Counted from the first letter of the stretch, positions 35,610-44,386 are shown. The stretch: DNA of 64,000 nt from Gaoshiqia hydrogeniformans (GCF_049347105.1 NZ_CP186334.1:5270001-5334000), one strand, 5' to 3'. Notes: generated by a model from the sequence alone, not told the origin. Translations and numbers: made by a program.

Positions 35610-35798
35610 GCTTTTAACGGATGGCCTCCTCCCTGACTCGTTTGCGAGGATGCGTTGTTTTCTGAAAAATGCCTGTTTATAGGCCGAAACCTGCATTTCG
35701 ACACCCAATTTATAGCTGTTCATAAAATATTCCGGCTTGGGAGGCGTATCCAAAAGCGAATTTGGCGTAACTTGTCTACACGATTCATACTCATTTTT

Positions 35799-36074
35799 AT
35801 GGATAATTTCAGGAACATCGATTATCATACTTCTCTGGAAATTTTCAGGAAAGCAGAATATGCCGGAAGAAGGTTGAAAATTGGCGACCTCCGTACGTCC
35901 ATGTGGTTGCAGAAGGAAAACATCAATTTAGACCTGATTAAAACGATTTCACTCAACTATCCGGACCTGAAAATTTTCATCATTGGCGAAGGAGAAACAG
36001 AAGGATTTTATATTTATTCCCAAAAACAAGAAACTTGTCTTAAATTTGAGGCTGCAATAATAGAATTGAAATAG
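35799..36074 (+). CDS. Small unknown protein, first gene of the DUF4954-nagB operon
   Basis: A 91-residue protein (MDNFRNIDYHTSLEIFRKAE start) with a possible alpha/beta fold: a basic helix (KAEYAGRRLKIGDLRTSMWL), a helix-strand unit DLIKTISLNYPDLKIFIIGEGE and a final KFEAAIIELK. I do not recognise it. The ATG at 35799 was chosen because the open frame upstream of it has no coding look. Only 11 bp separate it from the methyltransferase gene, so it opens a four-gene operon. Confidence 0.55.
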   Translation: MDNFRNIDYHTSLEIFRKAEYAGRRLKIGDLRTSMWLQKENINLDLIKTISLNYPDLKIFIIGEGETEGFYIYSQKQETCLKFEAAIIELK

Positions 36075-36085
36075 CCTTCAGATTT

Positions 36086-36799
36086 ATGGCCTTAACCGAT
36101 CCGATAGCACAGGGAGTTTACGATTATCACTTTAAACGAATCGACTCGCCGGTCATCATCCACTGCGACGAATTTGAACCGGATGAAGTTTTACCTTCTT
36201 ATTTTTTCCGGAATATCGATAAAATGCCTGGCCTGGAGCGACAGGCGCTTCAGTTGGCGAAAGGTAAAATTCTGGATGTCGGCGCTTGTGCCGGTTGTCA
36301 TTCGTTTTACCTGCAAAACAAAGGAAATGAGGTTTACGCGCTCGAACAAGCGGAACTCAGTTGCCGGGTATTGGCCGACCGGGGTATCAGGCAAGTTATC
36401 CGGGAAGATTTTTTTCACTATCAGGGAGAACAGTTTGATACCATCCTGCTGCTGATGAACGGAACAGGTATTGCGGGAACCTTAGACCGGCTTAACTATT
36501 TTTTTAATCAGCTGAAGTTACTACTCGCCCCCGGCGGACAAATCCTGATTGATTCATCCGATTTGATCTATTTATACCTGGAAGAAGATGGTACTGCCCG
36601 GCTTGACCTGAATGCTGACCGTTATTACGGAGAACTGACCTACCAAACGGAATATAACGGGCAAAAAGGCGCTGCTTTCCCGTGGTTATATACCGACCCG
36701 GAAACCTTAAGCGAAACAGCCCGTCAAAATAATCTTCAAGTTGAAAAAATAATACATGGCGAACACTTTGATTACCTGTCCGTCATCAAACACATTTAA
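36086..36799 (+). CDS. Class I SAM-dependent methyltransferase
   Basis: The 237-residue protein carries the SAM-binding motif I ILDVGACAGCHSFYLQ (the usual G-x-G replaced by G-A-C-A-G), acidic residue region EVYALEQAELSC, and motif LLLAPGGQILIDSSD in the position of post-motif I. The target is unknown. It is cytoplasmic. It lies 11 bp after the small unknown gene and 3 bp before the DUF4954 gene, so it belongs to that operon. Confidence 0.82.
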   Translation: MALTDPIAQGVYDYHFKRIDSPVIIHCDEFEPDEVLPSYFFRNIDKMPGLERQALQLAKGKILDVGACAGCHSFYLQNKGNEVYALEQAELSCRVLADRGIRQVIREDFFHYQGEQFDTILLLMNGTGIAGTLDRLNYFFNQLKLLLAPGGQILIDSSDLIYLYLEEDGTARLDLNADRYYGELTYQTEYNGQKGAAFPWLYTDPETLSETARQNNLQVEKIIHGEHFDYLSVIKHI

Positions 36800-36802
36800 A
36801 CC

Positions 36803-38812
36803 ATGAACGAAATTCAATACAGGCCACTGGCCGAAACCGAAATTGACGCATTAAAATTAAATAACTGCAGCTCCGAAAACTGGAAGATGGTTCAGGTTTC
36901 TGCCAATTTCGATCCATCCCGCTTTTTAAACAGCCGGTTCAGCGGAACCGTTTATATTGCGCCCCAAACCGAAGAGGTTTACTTGTTTGGCGGCGTAAAC
37001 AAAGCATGCGGCATTTATTTTTCCCACATTCATAATTGCACGATTGGCCCCAATGTTTACATCAACCACATCAAAAACTACATTGCCAATTACGATATTG
37101 AAGACCATGTCATTATCGACAATACAGACATTTGCGCCGTCGACGGGACCAGCTCGTTCGGAAACGGGATCCTGGTGGAAGTGCTGGATGAAACAGGGGG
37201 CAGGAAAGTACCTGTTTACGACAAACTGTCGGCTCATTTGGCCTATATTATGGCTTTTTACAAACACCGGCACAGTACGATTCAAAAAATCGAAAACCTG
37301 ATCGGACAATATGCGCAGCAGGTGAGTTCAACGCGGGGACGAATCGGCCGGTACAGCCAAATTTTCAACTGCCGGGAAATCCGAAACGTTAAAATTGGCC
37401 CTTACACCCGGATTAACGGGGCGAGCGTGCTCGAAAACGGTTCGCTCAACGGAAACCGCGAAGCTCCCGTGAAACTGGGGAATGAAGCAATCCTGAAAAA
37501 TTTTATTGTTTCTTCCGGATCGGAAGTTTCGGATGGGGCAATTGTTTCGAACTGTTTTATCGGGCAGGGATGTATTCTCAGCTCACAGTATTCGGCACAA
37601 AACTCCTTGTTCTTTGCCAACTGCCAGGGTTTCCACGGCGAAGCCTGCGCCGTTTTTGCCGGGCCCTATACCGTAACGCATCACAAATCGACCTTGCTGA
37701 TCGCGGGAATGTTCTCGTTTTGTAACGCGGGCAGCGGATCGAACCAAAGTAACCACATGTACAAGCTGGGGCCGATCCACCACGGGATTGTTGAACGCGG
37801 ATCAAAAACCACCAGCGATTCTTATTTGTTGTGGCCGGCTAAAATAGGCGCCTATACGCTGGTGATGGGGCGGCATTACAAAAATTCGGACACCTCGGAT
37901 ATGCCTTTTTCCTATCTGATTGAAAACAAAGACGAAAGCTGGCTGGCCCCCGGTGTAAACCTGAAAAGTGTGGGAACCATACGCGACGTGATGAAATGGC
38001 CCAAACGCGATAAACGGACCGACCCGCTGAAAATGGACTGCATCAACTTCAACCTGCTCAGTCCGTTCACCATCCGGAAGATGGCCAATGCCATCGACAT
38101 CCTGCACCAGATTAAACACATCTCGGGCGAAACCACCGAAGTTTTTTCCTACAACAACACGAAAATTACCCGTGATTCGCTCGAACGCGGTCTCAATTTG
38201 TATCACCTGGCCATCATGAAATTCATCGGGAACTCGATTATTACCAGGCTAAACCAATGCCCGCTGACGTCGCCCGAAAAAGTGCGGGAATGCCTCAAAC
38301 CGAAAAGCACAGCCGGCAAAGGCATCTGGATCGACCTGGCCGGCTTAATTGCACCAAAAGCCGAAGTGATCGGCTTGCTTGAAGAAATTGAACACCACCA
38401 AATTAACCGGCTTGAAGAAATTGAGCAGTTTTTTTATAAACTGCACGCCAATTATTATGAATATGAATGGAACTGGACGGCTGATTTTATTGAATCGTAC
38501 CTGAATAAACCGGTTACCGACTTTTCGGTGAACGAACTGATAGAGCTGGTCAGAGAGTGGCGCGAATGCGTAATCCGGATCGACCGGATGTTGTATGAAG
38601 ATGCAAAAAAAGAATTTCGCATGGATGCCATGACCGGATTTGGCATTGACGGAGATCATAAAATTAAGCAACGAGACTTTGAACAAGTGCGCGGCCGCTT
38701 TGAAGACAACGACTTTGTAAAAGAAGTATTAAATCATATTGAACGAAAAACCGACCTGGGAGACCGGGTCATCCTGCAATTACAGGAAGCTTTAAAAATT
38801 CAAACAACATGA
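36803..38812 (+). CDS. DUF4954 family protein with left-handed beta-helix
   Basis: The 669-residue protein matches the Bacteroidota DUF4954 family as I know it. Hexapeptide-type turns are visible, such as IHNCTIGPNVYINHIKNYI, NVKIGPYTRINGASVLENGSL (split ANY) and GAIVSNCFIGQGCILSS, indicating a left-handed parallel beta-helix like those of sugar-nucleotide acyl/nucleotidyltransferases. A helical C-terminal part follows from about 480. The function is not established. Its last codon overlaps the nagB start by 4 bp (ATGA), which links it to glucosamine metabolism. No signal peptide. Confidence 0.8.
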   Translation: MNEIQYRPLAETEIDALKLNNCSSENWKMVQVSANFDPSRFLNSRFSGTVYIAPQTEEVYLFGGVNKACGIYFSHIHNCTIGPNVYINHIKNYIANYDIEDHVIIDNTDICAVDGTSSFGNGILVEVLDETGGRKVPVYDKLSAHLAYIMAFYKHRHSTIQKIENLIGQYAQQVSSTRGRIGRYSQIFNCREIRNVKIGPYTRINGASVLENGSLNGNREAPVKLGNEAILKNFIVSSGSEVSDGAIVSNCFIGQGCILSSQYSAQNSLFFANCQGFHGEACAVFAGPYTVTHHKSTLLIAGMFSFCNAGSGSNQSNHMYKLGPIHHGIVERGSKTTSDSYLLWPAKIGAYTLVMGRHYKNSDTSDMPFSYLIENKDESWLAPGVNLKSVGTIRDVMKWPKRDKRTDPLKMDCINFNLLSPFTIRKMANAIDILHQIKHISGETTEVFSYNNTKITRDSLERGLNLYHLAIMKFIGNSIITRLNQCPLTSPEKVRECLKPKSTAGKGIWIDLAGLIAPKAEVIGLLEEIEHHQINRLEEIEQFFYKLHANYYEYEWNWTADFIESYLNKPVTDFSVNELIELVREWRECVIRIDRMLYEDAKKEFRMDAMTGFGIDGDHKIKQRDFEQVRGRFEDNDFVKEVLNHIERKTDLGDRVILQLQEALKIQTT

Positions 38813-39636
38813 GACTTATCATTCAAAACAACTACGAGGCCCTGTCGAAATGGACCGCAAACTACATCGCCCGGAAAATCCAGCTGGCGGCGCCAACAAG
38901 CGAAAAACCCTTTGTGCTGGGTTTGCCAACCGGCTCCTCCCCGCTTGGTGTTTACAAAGAATTAATTGCGCTGAACAAACAGGGAAAAATCAGTTTCAGA
39001 CACGTAGTTACCTTCAACATGGACGAATACGTTGGTATTCCCAAAGATCATCCGCAAAGCTACCACACGTTTATGTGGAACAATTTTTTCAGGGAGATCG
39101 ATATCCTTCCCGAAAATGTGAATATCCTGAACGGTAACCCGGAAAACCTGAAGGAAGAATGTGCCCGCTACGAACAAAAAATCAATTCGCTTGGCGGAAT
39201 CGACCTGTTCCTGGGAGGAATCGGGCCCGACGGACACATCGCCTTTAACGAACCCGGCTCGTCGCTAGCCTCGCGCACCCGCGACAAAGAACTGAACTAT
39301 GATACCATCGTGGCCAATTCGCGCTTTTTTAACAACGACGTCAACCAGGTACCCAGACTGGCCTTGACAGTAGGCGTAGCCACTATCCTCGATTCAAAAG
39401 AAGTAGTTATTATTGTGAACGGTTTTGGAAAGGCCCGCGCACTCAAACATGCCGTTGAAGAAGGGGTAAACCACATGTGGACGATCAGCGCCCTGCAATT
39501 GCACCCGAAAGGAATGATCATTTGCGACGAACAGGCCACTTACGAGTTAAAAGTTGGCACTTACAAACATTTCAAATCAATTGAAGAAAACAATCTTGAT
39601 CCGGAAAAACTTTTCGACTCCGATTTGGTGTGGTAA
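38809..39636 (+). CDS. nagB: Glucosamine-6-phosphate deaminase
   Basis: It converts glucosamine 6-phosphate to fructose 6-phosphate and ammonia. The 275-residue protein shows VLGLPTGSSPLGVYKEL, FNMDEYVGIPKDHPQSYHTFMW (in parts) with the catalytic aspartates, and GGIGPDGHIAFNEPGSS with the active-site histidine. The length fits the long, E. coli-like NagB form. It overlaps the DUF4954 gene by 4 bp and ends the operon. It would connect the hexosaminidase products of the 12-22 kb locus to glycolysis. Confidence 0.96.
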   Translation: MRLIIQNNYEALSKWTANYIARKIQLAAPTSEKPFVLGLPTGSSPLGVYKELIALNKQGKISFRHVVTFNMDEYVGIPKDHPQSYHTFMWNNFFREIDILPENVNILNGNPENLKEECARYEQKINSLGGIDLFLGGIGPDGHIAFNEPGSSLASRTRDKELNYDTIVANSRFFNNDVNQVPRLALTVGVATILDSKEVVIIVNGFGKARALKHAVEEGVNHMWTISALQLHPKGMIICDEQATYELKVGTYKHFKSIEENNLDPEKLFDSDLVW

Positions 39637-39651
39637 GGTTATAAAACGAAA

Positions 39652-39695
39652 TTGCCCGACAAACACGCTCAATATTTATCGGGCAACTCCTTTTG
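39652..39695. terminator. Terminator between convergent genes (after nagB)
   Basis: An 8-bp stem TTGCCCGA/TCGGGCAA (39652-39659 with 39679-39686) encloses 19 nt and is flanked by CTCCTTTTG on one side and AAAACGAA on the other, so it could serve both nagB and the convergent minus-strand gene. Confidence 0.6.
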
Positions 39696-40118
39696 TTACC
39701 TTCCGGCAAGCGGTTTGTACCGTCGCTGGATAAACCAGTCGAGTAGAAGTAATAAAGCGGCTGCCCCCAATGCAAACACCAGTACGGAAGGAAGTTGACT
39801 AAACATTCCGGTTAGCTGGCCCCCTGTTTTTGTCACCGCGGTCAAATCGGCTTTGGGCACTTTCGAAAACAACATATCGGTCAATCCCGGTTCGCCGGAA
39901 TTGGCCGCCGTGTTTGCCCCAAACAAAGCATAAAGAATAAATACCGCAAACAAAACGCCAAGCACGGGCAAAAACCATCGGCCAAACACCGGTTCATACG
40001 CTTTCACAATGGATTGCTGATGTATTTGCGCCATCACCTTTTTGGTAAAATCAACCGGAGCCCGATCGGGCCGGTACGATTTCATCATCTCCCTGAATTG
40101 CTGATCCTGTGTTTTCAT
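39696..40118 (-). CDS. Membrane protein downstream of sigma factor, possible anti-sigma
   Basis: The 140-residue protein has a soluble N-terminal part (MKTQDQQFREMMKSYRPDRAPVDFTKKVMAQI) and two hydrophobic segments (about 48-66 and 110-130). The N-terminal part, with P-x-D-F-T-x-K-V-M, is what membrane-anchored anti-sigma-like proteins show in Bacteroidota. It lies 11 bp after the ECF sigma gene. The assignment is from context; no zinc anti-sigma motif (H-x3-C-x2-C) is present. Confidence 0.6.
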   Translation of the reverse strand: MKTQDQQFREMMKSYRPDRAPVDFTKKVMAQIHQQSIVKAYEPVFGRWFLPVLGVLFAVFILYALFGANTAANSGEPGLTDMLFSKVPKADLTAVTKTGGQLTGMFSQLPSVLVFALGAAALLLLLDWFIQRRYKPLAGR

Positions 40119-40129
40119 CTTCTTCCGCT

Positions 40130-40714
40130 TTATAATATACTGAAAATCTCTTCCTTAAAAGAACTGCTGAGCAGCTCATACATCTTTTTTCGCGCCCGGT
40201 GAATTTTTACTTTCACATTGCTTTCCGACAAACCGGTAATCTGGCTGATCTCTTCCACTTTTTGTTCCTCGTAATAATACAAGGTAATCAATACCTGATC
40301 CTGTTCAGGAAGCATTGAAAGCGCTTCATTTAAACATTTCTCCAGCTCTGCCTTATTGATTTCGCTTAGCTGTTCGTGTATTTTAATTTCGTCCTTTTCG
40401 CTTAAATACTGTTCATCCAGCGACCGCACTTCCACTTTTCTCTTACGCAGCAAGGTTATACAGCCATTATAGGTGATGCTGTACAACCAGGTGGAAAACT
40501 TCGACTTTTGCCGGTACGAATTTAACGACCGATAAGCCTTTACAAAACTATCCTGCGCCAGTTCTTCTGCATCTTCTGCATTTCGAAGCATTTTTAAGGC
40601 CAGCCCGTAAACCAGGTCCTGGTATTTTTCAACCAGGTACGAAAAAGCGGCCGCATCTCCCTGCAACACCTGTTCAATATAATATTGATCGTCTTTAGGG
40701 CCCATATTTCCCAT
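40130..40714 (-). CDS. ECF RNA polymerase sigma factor
   Basis: The 194-residue protein has sigma region 2 (YQDLVYGLALKMLRNAEDAE, ELAQDSFVKAYRSL) and region 4 (LPEQDQVLITLYYYEEQKVE, SQITGLSESNVKVKIHRARKK), with no region 1 or 3. It is an extracytoplasmic-function sigma factor and may direct the divergent DUF6249-like gene. ATG at 40714 was chosen (MGNMGPKDDQYY); another ATG nine bases downstream is also possible. It is followed by the candidate anti-sigma gene. Confidence 0.88.
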   Translation of the reverse strand: MGNMGPKDDQYYIEQVLQGDAAAFSYLVEKYQDLVYGLALKMLRNAEDAEELAQDSFVKAYRSLNSYRQKSKFSTWLYSITYNGCITLLRKRKVEVRSLDEQYLSEKDEIKIHEQLSEINKAELEKCLNEALSMLPEQDQVLITLYYYEEQKVEEISQITGLSESNVKVKIHRARKKMYELLSSSFKEEIFSIL

Positions 40715-40899
40715 ATGACGACAATTTATCATTCAGGTTACAGATCACTTAAAATTTTTTATCCCTTTCCTCAAAATACCAGCAGGCCAATCAAAAAACA
40801 ACGAAAACAAAAAATAAACGGGCAAACTTGTAACCGCCGGCATCAGGCTGCGTCATAAAGACGAATTCAAAATGAATAACCAATAAAAATGATAAAGTC

Positions 40900-41262
40900 A
40901 TGAATGAAGCAATTGTAATCCCGGTCAGTTTTTTCGCGTTTATATTCGCCATGTGGTACGTGTATATCAGTACCCGGAACAAAGAACGAATGGCCTTAAT
41001 TGAAAAAGGGGCCGACGCCTCCCTGTTTAACGCCAGGGCCCGCGGGGGAAACTTTCTTTCGCTGAACTATTTTTTGCTGAAAATAGGCTTCCTGTTTATG
41101 GGAATTGCCGTTGGCGTGTTGTTTGGCAACATCCTCGACATGTACAGCAGCCTGGAAAGCGGTACGGCTTATGTCTCCATGATCTTCCTGATGGGAGGTT
41201 TTGGCCTGGTTGCCGGACATTGGTACCACGCGCACAAAGAAAAAGGGAAAGTACAGGAATAG
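40900..41262 (+). CDS. DUF6249-like small membrane protein
   Basis: The 120-residue protein has an N-terminal hydrophobic segment (about 4-24), a basic stretch with TRNKERMALIEKG, and two more segments (about 56-78 and 88-108), then KEKGKVQE. The pattern resembles DUF6249, a family seen next to ECF sigma genes in Bacteroidota. It is transcribed away from the sigma gene and could belong to its regulon. Function unknown. Confidence 0.65.
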   Translation: MNEAIVIPVSFFAFIFAMWYVYISTRNKERMALIEKGADASLFNARARGGNFLSLNYFLLKIGFLFMGIAVGVLFGNILDMYSSLESGTAYVSMIFLMGGFGLVAGHWYHAHKEKGKVQE

Positions 41263-41285
41263 CTGTTTACTGCCAGAAAAATAAG

Positions 41286-41388
41286 CCTTTGCCCCTGATA
41301 GCTACAGCCTCCTGCCTTTGAAGCAGGCAATACGAAACGTTCTGCAATCCGTAACAGGAATACCGGAAACAGCTATCCGGGGTAAAGG
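41286..41388. other. Structured 103-nt element with an 18-bp closing stem
   Basis: The arms 41286-41303 and 41371-41388 (CCTTTGCCCCTGATAGCT and AGCTATCCGGGGTAAAGG) pair at 16 of 18 positions, counting no wobble. Inside are a 5-bp hairpin CCTGC/GCAGG with a 7-nt loop (41311-41327) and a weaker hairpin (41341-41361), giving a three-way-junction look. It lies between converging 3' ends. On the minus strand a short T run follows (CTTATTTTTC), so it could be a terminator for the corrinoid operon; it might also be a small RNA. Not matched to a known RNA family. Confidence 0.5.
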
Positions 41389-41448
41389 TTTTCATGATCA
41401 ATCAATTCACGTTTGGACTATTTTGTGCTGCATATCCATCTCCTGGTC

Positions 41449-42141
41449 TTAAACCCGATGAACTTCCCGGTAAAAGCAGTGTTCCATTTCGCACAGGGTG
41501 CACTGATAGTCGTGAAACTCAACATGGCGCCCAATACCAATCAGCCCGCTGATTGATTTTACGGGATACATCAGCGACGAAGGCGTTAATTGAACACCAC
41601 AGGGCGATTGACCCAAAAGCGAGAACAGTTTATGCTGATCGCTCACCGGCCAATGGCAGTAGCCCGGGCTGTAACGATTGGTAATCTGTTCGTGATTCCC
41701 GTCAGCTTCGTCCCTGACAATTTCCTGGAGCCGGTCTCCTGCTGCTTCAGCAATCAGGGTCCCCAGCACGTCGTATACGTACCCCAATACCGGGTCGTCT
41801 CCTTTAAGCAGTTGTTCCGATTTTTCGCTGACTGTTTTTCCTGCCGTGCACACAAAGAAGGCCAGCCTGGCGGCCCCCTTTAGTTCACCGACAACGGTCT
41901 TGCCAACGTTAAACTCCTGTCCATTCACCCGTACCGACCGTTTATTTTCTCCCCAGGCGATCCGGTCAACAAGCCGGAATGCTCCCCCGATATCATTCAA
42001 ACCGGCGGCAAATGCGAATGCCTGTTCCAGATAGGCCGGGAAAGGATCAGGAAAGAAACTTTCGTCGTAACCAAGCAGTCTGATCAGCCCGAGGCGATCA
42101 ATATTCAGTTCATCAAAACAAAAAGAAAATTCTCTGGTCAT
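41449..42141 (-). CDS. MetH activation-domain-like protein with a cysteine cluster
   Basis: The 230-residue protein resembles the S-adenosylmethionine-binding reactivation domain of B12-dependent methionine synthase. The segment NRYSPGYCHWPVSDQHKLF (155-173) corresponds to the R-x-S-x-GY-P region of MetH, and DPVLGYVYDVLGTLIAEAAGD is also typical. Unlike MetH it ends with CTLCEMEHC (C214, C217, C222), and C162 adds a fourth cysteine; these could bind iron-sulfur or zinc. It is probably involved in reactivating the oxidised corrinoid. It overlaps the GTPase gene by 4 bp and ends the operon. Confidence 0.78.
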   Translation of the reverse strand: MTREFSFCFDELNIDRLGLIRLLGYDESFFPDPFPAYLEQAFAFAAGLNDIGGAFRLVDRIAWGENKRSVRVNGQEFNVGKTVVGELKGAARLAFFVCTAGKTVSEKSEQLLKGDDPVLGYVYDVLGTLIAEAAGDRLQEIVRDEADGNHEQITNRYSPGYCHWPVSDQHKLFSLLGQSPCGVQLTPSSLMYPVKSISGLIGIGRHVEFHDYQCTLCEMEHCFYREVHRV

Positions 42142-43031
42142 AGGCTAACATACTCATCAAACATGGTTTGCAGGTTTTTCCCTTTTTCAAAACGTCCGAT
42201 CAAAACCAACTCTCCGGCTCCCGGAAAGTCCGAAACTTCTTCGCAGCTGGAATCATTAAACACAGCTTGCACGAATACCGTTTTTCCACCAACTAATTTA
42301 ACAAAACCTTTGTACCTAATACAATTTGGCCTCAGCTTTTCAAGAAACTGAAACAGGCGTTCAGGTTTTATTTCCCGGGAACTCCTGATTACCGCAGACT
42401 CGATATCGGGCCGGCCAAAAGATTCTTCTTCCGGGAAAAAACGGATTGACTTTTTTACCTCCGCAAACGTCACCTTGCCGTAAGTTGCCGGAAACAACCG
42501 GGCATAAGGATTTATCTTTTTTACATGAGAAACGATCCCCTCGATTTTGCCTCCGGCCAGGTCAATTTTATTCAGAATAATGATATCAGCCACCCGCAGC
42601 TGATGGTTTAACCGCGGCAACAAGGCTGGAATCCGGTCGAAATTAAGGGTATCAACCAGGCACCAGACTTGTTCGAGGTAAACCTTTCCTTTTATTTTCT
42701 CCGACTGAAAGATTTGTCCTACACCAATCGGATCGGACAAACCGGATGCCTCCATGATCAACACATCCGGCTGGCATTTGTCGACAAAATCAGACAGCGA
42801 GCTGATGAACGATCCCAGTAAACAAACACAAAAAACCGAACCGTTATTTATCTCCAGAATTTCGTGGCGGAAAGTTTGCCGAAGATTTCGCCCGTCGATA
42901 TTAACAGGCGAAAACTCATTCTGAATAATCGCAATTTTTCTTTTCCCCTTGTCCCGGCTGATAAAATGATTCAGGAAAGAAGTCTTCCCGCTTCCCAGAA
43001 ACCCAGTCACCAGATGCAGCGGAATACTCAT
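42138..43031 (-). CDS. CobW/G3E-family GTPase
   Basis: The 297-residue protein is a P-loop G3E GTPase: Walker A TGFLGSGKTS (K16), Walker B-like VLIMEASGLSDP and NKID in the G4 position. The metal-binding CxCC motif of COG0523 proteins is present only as C68-V-C70-L. G3E members deliver or protect metals and cofactors (HypB, UreG, MeaB). In this operon it may chaperone the corrinoid or metal for the methyltransferase; that is inference. Translation is coupled to both neighbours by 4-bp overlaps. Confidence 0.85.
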   Translation of the reverse strand: MSIPLHLVTGFLGSGKTSFLNHFISRDKGKRKIAIIQNEFSPVNIDGRNLRQTFRHEILEINNGSVFCVCLLGSFISSLSDFVDKCQPDVLIMEASGLSDPIGVGQIFQSEKIKGKVYLEQVWCLVDTLNFDRIPALLPRLNHQLRVADIIILNKIDLAGGKIEGIVSHVKKINPYARLFPATYGKVTFAEVKKSIRFFPEEESFGRPDIESAVIRSSREIKPERLFQFLEKLRPNCIRYKGFVKLVGGKTVFVQAVFNDSSCEEVSDFPGAGELVLIGRFEKGKNLQTMFDEYVSL

Positions 43032-44377
43032 TGATCCAGGCAGTTTTTGATGGCCTGCACAATGGCTGTTTTCGGAGGTATCTGGCTGATAAATTCAATC
43101 TTCCCGTTGATGCAGGTGGTAGGTACGTTTTGCACACCCAGGGCCATCATCATCCGGATACCGTCGATCTCTTTAATCTTATGCTCGTTTACCACGACCT
43201 GATCACCGAATTGGCCGGAAGCCTGTTTCACTGCTTCAACCATATACTGACAAGGCGCACATGAAGCCGAATCGAGGGTAATGATATCCACAATCGCCTT
43301 TCCTTCAACAAAATGACCGTCAAGACTCAGGGGTTGGAGCGATGAACTGTGCTCCATTTCGCGGGTCACCTGCCGGGCATAATCATCGTAAACCAATTCG
43401 CTTACCGCTTGCAGATTTTCAACGGGCGTGTCCATCGGCAAATCGCAACCGGGAGCCAAAATAAAGCCCCGGTTTCCGCCCAGGTCGAGACAATTCACGG
43501 CTTCCTTTTTCGAATCCAGCTCGTTGCCCAACAGCAAAACGCTGGTCAGTTTCAGGTTTCCTCCAAAACTAATCCCTTTTTGCAGAGCTATTTCCCTGAC
43601 GTAGTCTAGCGGGATATTCTCGTCAATTGAAATATTATCGGGCCTGCAATCGCACATCACTTCAATATTTTGTTGCGCATGGCCGCATACGAAAAACGAA
43701 CTGTACTTATTTTTGGACCGCACAAAGTCGAAAATCTTCCGGGCATACGGACTTACAAAAGTTTCGAAGGACATGGGATCAATCTGGCTGGTCATCGGGT
43801 CGACCACCGCAATCACATCGCAGCCTGCCTCAAGTAACATCTCTGCATGTTTTATCCCCGCCTGGCTGCAAAACTCCATGACTTCACCTACGTAATCCGG
43901 ATCTTCAAACAACTTCATAAACACATCGGTCCCCATCAGGTGAAGGGCCAGGGTAAAGGGCCCGGTAATTAACCCATACAGGGCCAATTCCGGATATTTA
44001 TTTCGCAGAATGGCCGTCGCTTCAAGTTCAACTGGCAAACGTCCGTCAGTTGCGGCCGGTAACTTTAATGAATTAAGCGTAATCCCTTCGGCCAGGGGGT
44101 GTGAAACCACTGCCGGAGGATTTTCTTTGCTCCATACCAATTTACAACCCAAGATTTCGGCTTCGATCTGTAAATCAAACAAGACCGGAATTCCGTCGGG
44201 TTTGTACAATTCAATTGCTTTACTGATCCCGTCAACAATGTTTTTTGAGGATCTCAAATACGCTTCTGCATCTACCCCAATCAACCGGCCGCCGTGAACA
44301 CCCACAAATGGCACCCAGGGCGCACGGTCCGCTTCTTCCAGCCGAAACGCTTTTTCAAGTAAATTTAATCCGTTCAT
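43028..44377 (-). CDS. UroD/MtaA-type methyltransferase fused to a thioredoxin-like domain
   Basis: Residues 1-345 form a UroD-fold barrel as in corrinoid-protein methyltransferases: GPFTLALHLMGTDVFMKLF, DPMTSQIDPMSFETFV and the zinc-like sites FVCGH (C231) and APGCDLPMDTP (C311). The usual His of the H-x-C motif is Phe here (F229), with H233 nearby. Residues about 360-449 form a thioredoxin-like domain with CAPC (C373, C376) and a likely cis-Pro region (NVPTT). The fusion suggests redox control or reduction of the corrinoid centre. It starts 9 bp after the corrinoid-protein gene. Confidence 0.85.
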   Translation of the reverse strand: MNGLNLLEKAFRLEEADRAPWVPFVGVHGGRLIGVDAEAYLRSSKNIVDGISKAIELYKPDGIPVLFDLQIEAEILGCKLVWSKENPPAVVSHPLAEGITLNSLKLPAATDGRLPVELEATAILRNKYPELALYGLITGPFTLALHLMGTDVFMKLFEDPDYVGEVMEFCSQAGIKHAEMLLEAGCDVIAVVDPMTSQIDPMSFETFVSPYARKIFDFVRSKNKYSSFFVCGHAQQNIEVMCDCRPDNISIDENIPLDYVREIALQKGISFGGNLKLTSVLLLGNELDSKKEAVNCLDLGGNRGFILAPGCDLPMDTPVENLQAVSELVYDDYARQVTREMEHSSSLQPLSLDGHFVEGKAIVDIITLDSASCAPCQYMVEAVKQASGQFGDQVVVNEHKIKEIDGIRMMMALGVQNVPTTCINGKIEFISQIPPKTAIVQAIKNCLDQ

Positions 44378-44386
44378 CTCTTCATT

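Noticed and set aside
35589..35828. Minus-strand open frame (79 codons) over the FadL terminator region
   Set aside because: It overlaps the terminator and the start of the next operon, and no family or promoter supports it.
41311..41327. Anticodon-arm-like hairpin (5-bp stem, 7-nt loop with TTG in the middle), a possible tRNA-Gln
   Set aside because: No T arm (GTTC motif), no acceptor stem of 7 bp and no D arm fit around it; the arms pair in a much larger closing stem instead.
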